DNA of 64,000 bases from Closterium sp. Naga37s-1 (Eukaryota; Streptophyta; Zygnematophyceae; Desmidiales; Closteriaceae), in assembly GCA_947471745.1 (NCBI GenBank), contig CANJKZ010000170.1:3810001-3874000 (forward strand), read 5' to 3'. The notes beneath the pieces are model-generated. The model saw nothing but the letters and a program-made list of their open reading frames with translations, searched no databases and was not told the origin of the DNA. The translations under genes and the position numbers were made by a program. Positions 11,557 through 22,930 of this stretch are shown here, in pieces (the stretch's first letter is position 1; every line of letters starts with the position of its first letter).

Positions 11557-14042
11557 TGGTGCAGTGAGCGTGGAGGACACCGCGACGTAGTTCAGTCTAG
11601 CCGACTTTGCACCAACCGTGTTCGTAGGCCGGCAGCCGTGCAGTCACTAGCGTGCGCGTAGGTGACGCCGAGGTGATGGACACCCTGGAGGCACAGCTGG
11701 AGGATGCGAGGAGATGCCATGAGGCCCAGGAGTACGGGGTGATACCCTGGGCAGTCGTCGAGGCAGGACTCCGCTCCGTGGGCGGCGGAGCACCCCCTTT
11801 CTCGACCAGCCTCTCCTCAACCGGTGAACAACGACGGCGGCGTCGACGTGGGTGTCAACGCCGGTGGAGGTCAGGTCGGCAGCAGTGTGGGAGGCACGTC
11901 GAGGCAGCGAGGTGTGATACACGCCGGCGAAGCCGGCGGGGGATGCAGTCGGCGGATGCAGGCTCCTCGCAGGGCGACGTCAGAGGGCGTCGAAGCAGAT
12001 TGTCACCGATGTCGGCGTCCCAGGTGACAGCAGGCGGGATTGCGCCGAGCTACGACTACTTCAAGTTTACGCCGGACAGGGTCTTGGTCACCCCTCCGCT
12101 GGTCGGTCGACCAAACATTCTCACCTGGAAGGAAGCCATAGAGCCCCAGCTGGAGATGGCCGGGCTGATCAGCTTTGCTCGAGGCACCGTGGCGACGCCG
12201 GACGACCCCGACCTGCGTGCGGAGTTTCGCGCTGTGCAGCTGTTGACCTTCACGGTCATCTCGCGGTGCTGCTTGCCGGGTGTACTGATTGCCTTGAAGT
12301 GGTGCCGAGAGTACCTCGACGTCGGCCACTGGGCGTGGCACTTCATCGACTCGATGTACCAGGTCACCGACGAACCTGTTCATCGCCCAGCTTGAGGGGC
12401 AGCTGACGCACCTGCGTATGGGCGACGAGGAGACGGCTACCGACTACTGCAACCGAGCCCGGTGAATTCTTGCCACCATACGGATGGCCGGCGTGCAGTA
12501 CTCGACAGCGTCGTACATCACGCACGTCATGCAGGGACTCTCGAGCAGCTACAACCTCCTAAAGCGGCTGTCAATGGCGCCGAGCACGAGGGCGACGCTC
12601 AACGAGGACAACTTGACCTCGTACATCCTGCAGGACGAGGCGATGCAGGAGGCTGAGCGGTCCCAGGAGCTCTTGGTGCAAGCAAACTCCGTCGCCCCGG
12701 CGAGGCAAGGTGGCCGACCGGGGCAGCGTGGGCAGCCTGGCGGCGGTGGTAGCAGCGGGTGGAAGTCGGCGAAGGACGCCAGCGGGTAGAAGTCGGCTAC
12801 GAGTGGTAGTCAAGGAGGAGGAAGTCGGCGTCGGGAGTGCTGGATCTGCCACAGCCCCAACCACCTCTCCTTTGAGTGCCTCGACCGCAGGGATACCGAC
12901 GACGATAACGCCAAGGGAGGCCGCGGGAGGTCTGGCAGCCGTCGTCCACGTCGAGGAAATCAGCCGCGCAAGGAGAAGTAGTCAAACAAGTTGACCTCGG
13001 GGAAGGAGGCCGACTCCTCTGCTGGCGGCAAAGGGCGAGATGACAAGGAGGCGTCATGCTCGCTAGTCTGCATTGTGGAGTCGACCAACTCACTGGGGCC
13101 GGAGGCCGGCGAGGACTTCCAGGTGGTGGCGGTAGCTGTGCAGGCAAACCCGGCGGTGGTTCTACTCGATAGCAGCTGCTCGCACTACCTGATGGGGACC
13201 TGGAGCCGAGCGGCGACGTCAAACACGTGCGCGGCTTCAATGGGGCGCTGCAGGACGTTCAGGGCCGCGGCACTGTCGCTCTGCACGGGGAGGCCGGGAA
13301 ACAGGTGCTCATCCTTGACGTGCTCTATGTTCTGGGCGTGCAAGCGAACCTGCTTTCAGCCGGCCAGTTGAAGGAGAACGGTGTGAAGTTGCAAGAGGAC
13401 GGCGACAGGATGCTGCTCGTCTCGGTGGCGGGAGACGTCCTCGGTCGGGCGTCGTACGCCGGGCGAGTCCTCTACATCGACCTGCGTCCCTGCTCGACGA
13501 GGTCGACGACGACCACGACGGAGGTGGTAGCTCTGCGGGCGATAGTCTCGGTGACGAAGGCAACGCCAGACAGGCTGCACGAGAGGCTGGCGCACGTTGG
13601 CATGGATACCATACGGAGCTCGGCGAAGCACGAGGTCGCCACCGGGCTGGACCTCAAGTCGGCGTCTGGCGCCGACTCTCCGTCTGTTTAGTGCGTCGGC
13701 GGGAAGCTGGCGCGACACACCTTCCCCAACCAGGGTTCCGACGCCGTGGACGTGCTGGCCGTTGTACACATCTACCTATGCGGGCCTTTCCGCGTGGCTG
13801 CCAAGGATGGTAGCATGTACTTCTTGCTGCTGAAGGACCGCAAGACCCGCTACGTGTGGGTGAAGCCGGTCGTCAAGAAGTTGGATGCGCTGCAGGTGTT
13901 CGTGCTGTGGCTGGCGGTGGCTGAGCGGCAGACGAAGAGGTCGGTGTTGATGCTGCGCTCTGATTAGGGAGGGGAGTTCCTCGGGAAACAGTTCACCGAC
14001 TTCGTGAACGGCAAGGGAATTTTCCGCGACCTGACCTGCCCG
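11557..14042 (+). pseudogene. Element E Gag-protease-integrase (copia), 3'-truncated
   Basis: Coding begins near 11650. The Gag core around 12010-12370 (TPPLVGRPNILTWKEAIEPQ) is frameshifted near 12370 and resumes with MGDEETATDYCNR. A zinc knuckle (CWICHSPNHLSFEC) lies near 12838-12880. Protease near 13150 reads LLDSSCSHYLMG, so the active-site Gly is Ser. The pre-integrase motif LHERLAHVGMD is near 13580. Integrase near 13770 reads VVHIYLCGPF, where Asp is expected in place of Tyr. A TAG at 13965-13967 precedes GGEFLGK. The frame stops dead at about 14042 inside the integrase core, where G starts on the other strand. RT, RNase H and most of the 3' LTR are missing. Confidence 0.85.
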
Positions 14043-17000
14043 TAACTTCATTGCCCATCGCGCGTTCCGGCCGGTCAGTGTCTGGTTCTGCATCAGCCAC
14101 AGCAGGGGCTGATGATCGGTTACCAACGTTAAGTGCCTTCCTTGAAGGTACACTCGAAAGTGTCCCACTGCCCACACCCCCGCCAGCCCCTCTCTTTCAT
14201 AGGATGAGTAATTGGCCTCTGCCGGGTTGCAGGTTCTGCTCATGAATGCTACCACCTTCTCCTGCCCTCCTTCCATCTGACTCAATACCGCCCCCATGCC
14301 TACACTGCTCCAGTCCGTGTAGAGCACAAAAGGTGCCTTCCCGTCCGGCAGTTTCAGTACGGCTCCGGTCTTCACCACCTCTATCAGCCCCTTCAGTGCT
14401 GTTTCCTGCTCCTCCTCCCAGTGCCACTTCTGATCCTCTCTAAGCAGCTTGTTCAGCGGTGCAGCGCGTTTGCTGAAGTCGGGAATGAACTTCTTGTAGT
14501 AATTCAAGAAGCCCAAGAGTGCCCGAAGCCCGCTCCTGTCCTTTGGTCGCCCCACCCTGTCCAACACCTCCACCTTAGCCTTCTGGATGCTCAGCTCTCC
14601 TCCTGCTACCTCGAACCCCAGGTAGGCCACGCTGCTGTAACCAAAGCGGCACTTGCCCGGGTGGCATGTCAGTCCCGCCACTTGGATGGCGGCCAGCGTC
14701 GTCTCTATGTCCTCCAGGTGCCTCTCGGTGTCAGAGCTGAAGATGATGACATCATCTATGTAACAGGCAGCTCCCTTCACTTCTCTTAGCACGGTATCCA
14801 TCACCCGCTGGAACACTGCCGAGGCGTTTCGTAACCTGAACGGCATGTAATTCCACTCGTATAAACCGCCTGGGCCATGGAATGCTGTCTTCCTTTTGTC
14901 CTCCTCCGCTATCGAGATTTGGTTAAAGCCTTGCCTCAGATCCAACGTTGAAAACACCCAGCTCCCGTGCAGCTGATCAAAGATCTCCTCTGCCATCGGC
15001 ATGGGGTAGCGATCAGTGGCCGTCACCTTGTTTAGACCCCTGTAGTCCCCACACATCTGCCTAGATAAGACTGCTCCGGTCAGATCTGTCCTGGCGGCTA
15101 CCACTGTGGCCGCTGCATAGTCCGAGGCCGATCGACGGATCAATCCTATCGCCAGCAGTTCCTGACACTTTGCGCTGCAGACTTCAATGTCTTGCGGACT
15201 CATCCTACGCCGTCTTTGATACACCGGTGCTTCACTGGTTAGAGGCAGGTGCATGGTGCTTATTGTGCACTTCCCCAGCTCCTGTAGGTTGTGCGCGAAC
15301 ACGGCTGCATGCTGCCGCAGCACTGCTTCCAGTCTGATTGCTGCCGTTCCCTGCAAGGACGCGCTTATGTTCCAGGTGTGATCCCTCTCCATTCCTCCTA
15401 CTGCCACCTGCCCTTCTGCGCCCATTGCGGCCTGCGGTGCTGGTTCTCCTACATCGTCTGCTACCCCCGTCGCCTCACTCTCCGCCCCTTCTACAGCACC
15501 TTGCGTCTGCTCCTCCCCGCCGTCGCCACTCAGCGCCATGTACGCTCTCCCAGGGCCCAGGAACACCTCATCAGGGTCTGGGATCCACGCGTCTGTCGGG
15601 TCCTCTCTCTCCTCGCTATCCCAATCCATTTCGGGCTCCCCCCACTCCTCTGCGTCCTCCTCCTCCTCATCCTGGTCAGGGTATCTTCCTGGTATCCCAT
15701 CCTTGCCGGCGAGGCTTTCACTCCTCCTCTCCACCGGCACCCCCTTTTGTCGTTCTTCCCTTGCCTCCTGCTCCAGAAGTTCCAAGAACTGCTCAGCTTC
15801 CCACTGCTTTCTGTCATCTCGCTCCGACCTTGGGTTTGCACTCACAGCATGATCCCTCCTCCTCTCCAGCCGCTTCTTCTCGAGGTGCCTCTGCATAACT
15901 CCCACCAACCAGTGCAGTGCGTTCAGATCCATTGCGTTTCCCAGTGCTCTCTTCCTTTGCTGCTCCGTCACGTCTCCACTTGCCGTGGCCCCTGCCATGA
16001 ACCCCATCGCCAGCTCCCGCTCCAATGCTGTCGGCTCCTTCCACACCCCTTTCAGGCTATCATACACCATCCCGGGACCTTCTCTGCCTCCTTCCATCTT
16101 GAACCCCCTCGCCTGATCGTGAGCCACCAGTGTGGGCCACGCCTGGCGCGGCTTGCCCACCGCGTTGCATGGGAACTGAGTTTCGTGGTTAGGGTGCCTC
16201 ACGGGTGCTGGGATTCTTGCAGGCTCGAGTATGTCTTGGACCAATCGAGCGCGAGGCCGCTCCATCATTGACAGTTCGTATAGCACTGCCGCTTCTGGCA
16301 CGATGTTCTGCCAATACCTGCGGGGCCAGTGTGCCCTGCTGCCATTCTGTGCTGCGTCCCATGCCACGCCTGCCCCCAGCTCTGCCCGAATCTCTTCTTC
16401 TGCCTTCTTCACCGCTTCCCGCATGTCGTCCCGGGTGTCCACATTCTCCACTATGTATGCCACCTCCCCTTGCTTCCTCTTGATCATTTTCAGCACTCGC
16501 ACCAGCTCTCGGAATAGCCCGCTTCTGGGATCTTCCATTCCCCTCCCTTCTCCTGCCCGCGATAGGCCCTGACACTCCCATCCCGCGATCACCAAGTCCA
16601 CATGCCCCCAGTGGGCCAGCGCCTCCTCCTTCACATCCTCCACCCTGTGGCACACCCATTCTGCCCCCCTTTCAACTGCGCCCGCATACAGCTGCGAGGG
16701 ATATCGTTCTTCCAATTTCTTGATGTGGTGCCAAGCCATGCGGCCCACCACCTCATCATTCTCCACGTAGATGTATTTTGCTACCCTTAGCCCCGCCTTC
16801 AGCGCTGCCGCTAATCCGGTGCAGATGCCCGCGAACAACTCCAGTAGCACTATGGGATTGTAAAACACTCCACCATCCAGGTGCAGTTCCCTTAGCCTGC
16901 CGCTCTCGCCCCACTGTTGTCGGTGCCGGTCCCTCTGCCTCCGTTCCTCGTCCAACTTCTCCCAGCTGAGAATCCCCAGCTCTTCCTCCACCGTCCTGAT

Positions 17001-18977
17001 CTCCGCCTGGTAAGCCTCCCGCGGTTCTCGGCGGATGAATCCGACCGGCAGTTCCACCACTGGCCTATTCTTCTCCCAGTACACCACTCGGTACGTGAGC
17101 TTCTTCTCCCACATGCATATGGTGGCGCCGATGCTATAGAGAAACGTCACACCCAGCAGCAAGTCGTAGTCTTCCGAGGGCGAGATCCCGCATTGCAGCT
17201 TCACCGAGCATTCTTCTGGACTTCCTTGCCGAATGTAGATCTCGACCGTACTCTTGGTCTTCGGCATCCACTTGGTGCCTCCTCCCTCTGCCGTCATCAG
17301 CACCAGCCCTTCTTCTATCTGCCGCTCAGGCCGGTCCAGTTGCAGCTGCTGTGCGAGTCTCTTTCCGATCAGCACTGGGTGGGCACCGGTATCTATTATG
17401 ACCTGTTTTACCAACACTCCTCTCACCGTTATGTACCCCTTCTCTGCTACCAGGACGGATGCGGCGTAGCTGAGCCTTTCTAGCGGATGGCGGCGTGGCG
17501 GATGCCGGTCTTCCTCTTCCGCTACTGCCCTTCTCCTAGGGCCCACTTCCCTCCTTCCTTCCGTTCGTGGCCTTATATACCTCTCCGGTGCCCTCGGACC
17601 CAGCTCGTCCCTATCCCTCGCAGGCCATGCCATCAAGCAGAAGTCTTCTTCACTGCTCTCCTCCTCTTCCTTCCTCGCTACCATGGCTGGCTTCTTCTCA
17701 CCTCCAGCCTCTCGTCCCTCTAACTGAGCTCTCAGCCTCTCAATTTCTGCTCTCATTTCCGACATCTCACTCCCTTCACGGCTGTCTCCCCGTCCTTCTC
17801 CCCTTCGTGAGTAGCATTCCCGCTCAGCGTGCCCCCTTCGCCCGCACTTCCCACACACCGGTGCCTCGGGGCAGTCGCGCCTCTGATGCTCCTCCTGTCC
17901 ACATATAGAACACGCCGGCGGGTTCCTGCAGTCCCTCCTCAGGTGTCCCGTCTGCCCGCAATTGTGGCACTTGCGTGCGTCCCCCGGGCCTCTCGGTGGT
18001 CGCTCTCTGTCTACTGGAGCTGCGCTCCACGTGGGCCTCCTACGCTCTGTCGCCCGTTCCGCCGTGCGCTCCACCTCGAACAGCCGCCTCCCAGTCTCCA
18101 CTCTCTTCGCCGTTTCGTACACTACGGCCAGAGTGGCCGCCGCTCCCATCTCAAAGATCTTCACCTGCACGTCCCGTTGTAACTCGTAGTTCAGCTCGTT
18201 CAGAAACTTGCTGACGAGCCGTCCTTGATCCACGCAATTCATATCTTCGGCCAACTCCACCAGCCGACCGTAATAAGCCAGCAGCGATTCACCCGATCTT
18301 TGTTTGAACTCGCGGAATTCAATCACCCGTTCCGGCGTCTGCAGTGGGAACTGTTCTCGTAGCATCTCTAGGAAGCGCTTTGTGGGATCCCTCTCCCCAG
18401 CTTGAGCCTGAGTCGCCCAGTCCAGCAACTCGCGTCTGCAGATGCGATAGTATGTCTCAACTTCTCCCGTCAGGGTATTCGCCAGCCCTCTGAAGAACTC
18501 GTCCGCGTCCAACCGGTCGCGCTCCCACCGTGCGCGCAGATTCTCCAACTGCATCCGGTAATTCTTTAGCGACGGTCCTCGTCTGACTTCCCCCGAAAAG
18601 CGCTCCGGCACCTCCACCTTCGGGAGCATCGTGTAGCGCCAGCGCGTCGACGCCGCATCCTCTTCAAAGCCCTGCCACGATGCGCTGCGGCGATACGGCT
18701 TGTCGCTATCCCGCCCAACTCGCGTTGCCGCCGCCGTTTCTCCGAATGGCAGCTTCTCCTCCTTCTTCTTCAATCCTTCCTTCTCGGCGCTACGCTGCTC
18801 CTCGTGCTCCTCTCCTGAGCTCGTGGCTCCACCAGGTCTCGCTTTGCCCATTCCTTCTGCGCCGTGCGCGTTCGTCTCTGTTCGTGGCTCTCGCTCATTC
18901 CCTTCTTCACCTTCCGTCATCCCGCCTTCCTTCTTCAAATCCTTTACAGCGAAATCTAATCCTGACCGCGTGGGCAT
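14043..18977 (-). CDS. Gag-protease-DNMT-RT-RNase H fusion polyprotein
   Basis: The start is taken as the ATG at 18975-18977. Numbering below counts from one codon upstream. Retrotransposon Gag is at ~118-295. Three CCHC zinc knuckles begin at C338, C357 and C376. Protease DTG is at 530-532. A C5 cytosine methyltransferase spans ~709-1022 with motifs in linear order: I ELFAGICTG (714-722), IV GWECQGLS with catalytic C803 (16572-16574), VI ENV (845-847), VIII AHWPRRYWQN (883-892), and IX-X ending LGNAMDLN (1013-1020). RT: LDLRQGF (D1347) and YIDD (1407-1410). RNase H: YTDWSS (D1556) and VTDHQ (D1622). Native sequence ends at ~1645 (NARWAMKL); the following ~88 codons are antisense E. No frameshift or stop is seen. 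Motif IV has Trp-Glu where most C5 enzymes have Pro-Pro. No PWWP, ADD, BAH or UBA region is visible. Linear order excludes the rearranged DRM type. Motif VIII looks DNMT3-like (inference). Confidence 0.93.
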
Positions 18978-19676
18978 CAACTGAATGCTTGTATGTGATA
19001 AGCTCTGGCTCCCTCACATACGCACTACACTGACTACTAGTTACATCTCAGCTTGCAGTATCTCCTTCCTCTCACTACTTGCTTCGTCAGGTGCAAGAAT
19101 ATCGTGTTACAAAGGAAACATACAAGCATTGAGGCTAGCTCTACCAGGTTCCACCTATTCTACCTGCTCTGCCTCCTCCCTGCTCTACTCCTTCCCTAGT
19201 CTCCTCTCTAGCTGCTATGGCTGCCTTTGAGAAGACGTACATCCCTGCTGCCTGCCAACTGTGTTCCCCGCCTCTGGCTACTTTGCCTCCAGCTAACTCT
19301 TCCAGATCCAACTGGCTTTGGAGAGCTTGCCTGCACATACAGGGAAACAAACACACATGCACGCGTACACCCATCCAAGTGCCGGTGGTAACTCCCTGCC
19401 TCTGCTGCCGCTGCCTTGCACCGCAATTCCCTCTCACTTTCTCCCTCCGCTTACGTAGGTGTCGCCCCCATACCGCAGCCATGCGTTCCCCGTCCCTTCG
19501 CTTCGGCAGACATCACCCTTCCTCACACCCATTGGTCTCCCTGCTCACCACAAACACCACCTTGACCCTTCACCTCCCATCCTCGGCACTGCGCCGCTCG
19601 CTATATACAATATGTACAATTTGTACAGCCCCATTCTCTCCTCGCTTATCCCAATCACATTCATGCAAATGTGACA
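18978..19676 (-). repeat. 5' LTR and leader of element G
   Basis: Read on the minus strand it starts TGTCACATTTGCATGAATG at 19676, like the start of element II (TGTCACGACTTTAATATTTGCAT). It has a TATA-like TTGTATATAGCG around 19600-19612. The inner LTR end and primer site could not be placed with confidence, because the 3' LTR is missing and no standard TGGTATCAGAGC is present. No protein-coding capacity is seen. Confidence 0.6.
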
Positions 19677-20158
19677 GTATCCCCAGGTCGACGTGGCTGG
19701 TGGGCGCAGTCGCTGGCGTGGAGTCTGCTAGGCATCTGCGCTAGGCTCATGACAACGTGCGGAGCACCAACCAGCTGCGCACACCTGCGAAGCAGGTGCA
19801 CCATTGTTCTGCGGTTGCAACGCTGTGCAGGCGACTTGTTGCAGCGTTGGCACACCGTGGACTTGCAACGTTGGCAAGCCGTGACTTTGCACTGCTGGAG
19901 CACGGTCGACCAAGTCGTGCTTGCATACGGTCGACTGTGCTGCGCTGGAAGTCGACCAGCAGCTTTGCTAGGCCTGATGTAGTCTTGCATGCCAATGTTG
20001 TTGCTATCATTGTTCTCAACTTTTGCTAGTGAAACTCTTGTGGTTTTGCCCTGTGACCGCACAAGTGCTAGAGAATGACTAAGTGAACGAACGCAGAGAC
20101 CACTCTTGCCCCATGCCTTGCTCGTAACCTAGCTCCCGTTGATAGAGTTATCTCCGCA
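19677..20158 (+). repeat. E-type copia LTR, 3' portion
   Basis: From GTATCCCCAGGTCGACG to TTATCTCCGCA it matches the second half of the E LTR (from about 11070 to 11556) in the same orientation. The first half is missing because G lies in it. It could be E's own 3' LTR. The flanks do not give matching target duplications, so this is not proven. Confidence 0.7.
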
Positions 20159-20891
20159 AGAGCTGCTAGAGGTGCTTGAGGTGCTGGAGCTGCTGGCACT
20201 GGAGGTGCTAGAGCTGCTGGTACTGGAGGTGCTCATGCTAGAGGTGCTGGAGTTGCCAGAGCTGGAGGTGCTGGTGGAGCTCGAGGCTCTGGAGCGGGAG
20301 GTAGTGGAGGTGCTGGAGGTGCTGGAGCTGCTGACGGTATGGGCATTGTGCCACGCCGACCGTTTTTCTACCCGCAGCCGCAGTCGTCCCTACCACCGCC
20401 TGACTTGGCCCTTCGCCATGATTTTTGTCTCCCGTATTCCAATGGCCTCACTCCACCTCTCCTGTGTCCACCGTCTGCCCCGTCTCAGACACAGTTGCCG
20501 CTTGGCTCCCCACTGCCTGCTCCTTCTCCCTACACTGAGTTGTCGGACTCCCTGACTGAGCGTCGTGAGCCTGAGTCTTTTGCCTCCACACCTGTTCATG
20601 TTCGTCGTGTCGCCCGTCCTTGTCCTCCTGCTCTCCCGGGCATTCATGTTATGGCACTTTGTCCTTCCTCTCTTCCACAGCGTGTTGCCCTGCCATCCCC
20701 TCCGGCGTCCTCTCTTCGCGACGTTCGTGACCCTGAGTCCAACCTTGCTCGTTCTACCAGTCCTACTGTCACTCGTCTCCTCACCACTGTCGTCACTAAC
20801 CCTTCGTTTGAGTCTACTGCTGCGTTTGCCATAGTCACTGAGCTAGTCGACTTTGCTGCTAGGCGTCGTCTCGACTACGTCGCGAGTCTTG
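20159..20891 (+). pseudogene. Copia H, linker and RT N-terminus (segment 1)
   Basis: Starts inside a Gly/Ala-rich linker (GAGGTGCTGGAGCTGCTG repeats, 20165-20335). It continues FYPQPQSSLPPPDLALRHDF, PSPYTELSDSLTERREPES and HVRRVARPC up to FAARRRLDYVASLV. This is the variable region between integrase and RT seen also in J and L. The frame is interrupted at 20891 by F and resumes at 22931. Everything 5' of the linker is missing because an E-type LTR abuts. Confidence 0.8.
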
Positions 20892-22930
20892 TGCGAAGAT
20901 AACTACTTCAACGGGAGCTAGACTACGGGCTAGGCACGGGTGCTCGTGTGATCTCTGCGTTCGTTGGTCCTTAGTCGTTTTCCTAGTGCACACACTGCTT
21001 GCTAGTTCACGGGGCAAATTGGCAAGAGTTTCACTAGAGAAAGTTGACAACAATGGTACAATCAAGTTGGCAAGACAGGACTACATCGGAGCAAGCATTC
21101 AGGTTTGTCGACTGCCAGGGCAGCATGGTCGACCGCGTTCCAGCACTACTTGGTCGACCGCGCTCCAGCAGTGCAGAGTCGACGGCGTGCCAACGCTGCA
21201 TGTTCACGGCATGCCAGCGTTGCTCCCATAGGACAGCAGCGCACCTACTTCGCAGGTGCACGCAGATGATTGGCGGGCTAAGCCTCGTCACCCGCACAAC
21301 GCACACACCAGGTCATCCTCGTGCTGACGACTCCACCTGATCCGCCACGTCGACCTCAGGATACCACCCCCGAGGTCGGCCTCGCCAACATTGCTTGGGC
21401 GACCGTCGCACTCCTCCGCAGAACCTCGTCACCCAGGTAACCTGGTCGACCGGGCAACCACGTCGACCAGATGCTCCTGTATGTGCCCGTCGACCTCCCA
21501 AGTCGACGACCACCTCCAGTCGACCTCACCAGGTCGACCACACCCCTGGTCGACCAGCTCCAGGTCGACGTCACTCCTGGTCGACCAGCTCCTCGTCGAC
21601 CAGCACAGCTGTCAGCCGACCACCCAAGTCGGCTACCCGAAGTCTGTTAGAGACTAAGGACGGAGTCTATGAAGATTAGGAGCCAAAATATCTCAACATC
21701 GTTGGGCCTAGTTTCTGAACAGAAAAGTCGAGTTCACAAGAAACGCCGTCGACGAAAAGTGCACTGTCAAAACTTCACTAAACTCATATATGTTGTAGCC
21801 CTACTCCGTGGCTACAATTCCCAAGTTGAAACGTATCAAGAGGTGAAGTAAATCTCGACTTATCAATTTCGGCGCACAGGGGGGTATGCTGCCATAAGAA
21901 CTTAACTCAATCACAAAGTTCACACAAGTTCACACAAGAGAATTGGAGTAGCACTAAACCAGGTGGAAGGGATGAGGAGGACGAGACGGAAGGTCCCAAG
22001 GAGTCCCCAACCAAAGGAAACTCCATGCCACACAATTCCCTTCCCCATAGGCAACCCAACTTTGACCTTTGTCACTATCCCAACCTCCACAATCCACCTC
22101 AACCCAACTTGGCCACACTTGCCAACCTGGTTTGGTTTCTCCCAACCATTTGGCAGCAACTACAGTAGAAAAGACGAATTTCCCAACCCCCAAAAGTCTG
22201 TACCCCATATTGAGTCAACCCCACAACTTCCCATAGTCACCACAACCAAATATCAAAAGCATACGAACTCCAACGTTCGTAACTTTCTTGTTCGTGCTCC
22301 GATTGAAGCGATACTTGGTTCCTCGGAAAGCTCTTGAGCAGAGGAGTCACTTCAGATATCTGCTCAAGCCAAATAACATTCACACACACACTCAGAAAAA
22401 CCAAACCGCACAAAACACAAATTCTTGCACACACTCACAACACGCATGCAACGCACGAACATATGATGGGAGGCAGACAGACGTGAATGCGAATGGTAGC
22501 ATCACTCAACAAAGTCGGCATCACCAAGTTGACGCCCTGATACCCGATGCCCAGCTGCTCGACGTCCTGAGTCGTGGTCGACTTTGGCCCCTCCTCCGTC
22601 GACCACAAGGTCAGGTCGACCCCCAGGTCGACATCACGCCTGGTCGACCAACCACCAAGTCAAACAGCAGGCCTGTCAGCCGACCACCCAAGTCGGCTGC
22701 CCCAAGTTAGCGTCACCAATTTGACGCCCTCCGCAGGTTGACTTTCCAGGTAGACCTCCCTGAAGTCGGCGCCACCATGAAGTCGACGCCCGTGCAGTAG
22801 CCCCTGTGCAGGTCGACCTCCTCGTCAACTAGCTCGCCCATTGCTGCAGGTCGGCTGCTCCCCTCACACCCGACCACGAAGTCGGCTCTGCCCAAGCGAG
22901 GACGGGGACAACACACAACTCTCGCTGACA
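20892..22930 (-). mobile_element. F: LTR-like insertion in H with 5-bp duplication
   Basis: The insertion starts TGCGAAGATAAC and ends CTCTCGCTGACA. It is flanked by TCTTG on both sides (20887-20891 and 22931-22935), and removing it restores H's frame. The minus-strand start (TGTCAGCGAG) and end (TATCTTCGCA) match the two ends of the E LTR. It is therefore best read as a solo LTR, but at 2,039 bp it is about twice E's LTR. The extra ~850 bp (about 21645-22490) is non-coding and AT-richer. The blocks on either side (21330-21645 and 22500-22920) are full of GTCGAC/GTCGGC motifs. Confidence 0.75.

Larger units (their letters stand above)
14043..19676 (-). mobile_element. DNMT-carrying Ty3/gypsy element G, 3'-truncated
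   Basis: Element order right to left: 5' LTR plus leader (19676 down to 18978), then one long frame Gag-zinc knuckles-protease-cytosine methyltransferase-RT-RNase H. Integrase and the 3' LTR are missing, because the left end is cut at the junction with E. The right flank GTATCCCCAGGTCGACG matches E-type LTR sequence GGTATCCCGAGGTCGACG, so G inserted inside such an LTR. GTATC is the likely target site. The second copy of that site was lost with the deletion that fused E and G. Confidence 0.85.

Noticed and set aside
13776..14042. Last ~88 codons of the G frame as a possible extra domain
   Set aside because: They are the reverse complement of copia E's integrase and stop by chance.
15291..16271. 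Long plus-strand open frames opposite the methyltransferase region (e.g. 326 codons)
   Set aside because: Antisense shadows of the GC-rich G polyprotein; composition is Leu/Ser/Pro-rich with no domain.
16574..17000. Bacterial restriction-modification methyltransferase acquired with neighbours
   Set aside because: The domain is fused in frame inside Gag-Pol and recurs in a second gypsy copy; no restriction gene is present.
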